Assembly: GCA_011192055.1 (NCBI GenBank)
Contig: DUES01000133.1
Span: 1 to 5,371, forward strand
From: Dehalococcoidia bacterium
GTDB taxonomy: Bacteria > Chloroflexota > Dehalococcoidia > Dehalococcoidales > Fen-1064
DNA: 5,371 bases
Direction: 5' to 3'
Position 1 is the stretch's first letter, and each line of letters starts with the position of its first letter. Shown in pieces: positions 5,305 through 5,371 of the stretch. The notes under the pieces were generated by a model, which ran no database searches, had not been told where the DNA came from, and saw only the letters and a list, made by a program, of their open reading frames with translations. The translations under genes were made by a program, and so were the position numbers.

Positions 5305-5371
5305 ATGTCCAAATTTGAATTGCAGGACAAGGTTGCCATCGTTACTGGCGGTGCCGGTACCGCACATGGTA
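5305..5371 (+). CDS. Short-chain dehydrogenase/reductase (SDR), N-terminal fragment cut by window edge
   Basis: Only 22 codons are visible, reading MSKFELQDKVAIVTGGAGTA then HG. The pattern 'L-x-x-K-V-A-I-V-T-G-G' is the first beta strand and the start of the glycine-rich NAD(P)-binding turn of classical SDR enzymes, which oxidise or reduce alcohol/carbonyl groups in the cytoplasm. The turn appears slightly expanded (TGGAGTAHG before the expected following residues) relative to the plain TGxxxGxG. I chose ATG 5305 because GGAG (5292-5295) is nine bases upstream; the in-frame ATG at 5290 has a GGAG only two bases away. It follows the terminator and so is probably a separate transcription unit, though I found no clear promoter between 5252 and 5304. 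The substrate cannot be predicted. Confidence 0.8.
   Translation, partial: MSKFELQDKVAIVTGGAGTAHG

Overview
This window looks like bacterial chromosomal DNA, probably a member of the Chloroflexota (Dehalococcoidia-like) or a similar environmental lineage. That placement is inference. It rests on the style of the solute-binding lipoprotein (Lys-rich signal, lipobox ending in Cys, then a long Val/Glu-rich acidic linker), on the Gly/Lys/Ala-rich tail of the second permease, and on mid-range base composition with AT-rich regulatory DNA. No rRNA, tRNA, CRISPR array or insertion sequence was seen.

Layout. Positions 1-150 hold no gene I can support. A MarR-family regulator lies on the minus strand: 113 codons at 630-289, stopped by an amber codon. 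The same frame then continues for 45 more sense codons to a second amber at 151-153, and this tail reads like the missing C-terminal dimerisation helix of a MarR protein. The 537-base gap 631-1167 carries a good sigma70-type promoter (TTGACT-17-TATTAT, 828-856). Immediately downstream, over the predicted transcription start, is a cluster of overlapping TGATATCA-like palindromes (864-910), followed by a leader of about 300 nt. Then comes a plus-strand operon: a DppB-like permease (1168-2142), a DppC-like permease (2166-3185), a possible 25-codon GTG-started ORF behind a perfect Shine-Dalgarno (3228-3305), and a family 5 extracellular solute-binding lipoprotein (3317-5137). A perfect 19-bp inverted repeat (5212-5251) probably ends the operon. 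The window closes inside the first codons of a short-chain dehydrogenase/reductase (5305 onward).

How the parts fit. The two permeases and the lipoprotein form the membrane and binding parts of a peptide/nickel/opine-type ABC importer. No ATPase subunit is encoded between the promoter and the terminator, so the ATPases must come from elsewhere. The position of the operator cluster suggests repression of the importer operon. The divergent MarR protein is the natural candidate repressor, but only by proximity, and its interrupted frame raises doubt about whether it still works.

The observations most worth following are the in-frame amber in the MarR gene, the promoter/operator arrangement, the SD plus ATG-TGA/GTG mini-ORF before the lipoprotein gene, and the loss of the conserved Glu in the EAA loop of the DppC-like subunit. 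I see no wholly new system here.
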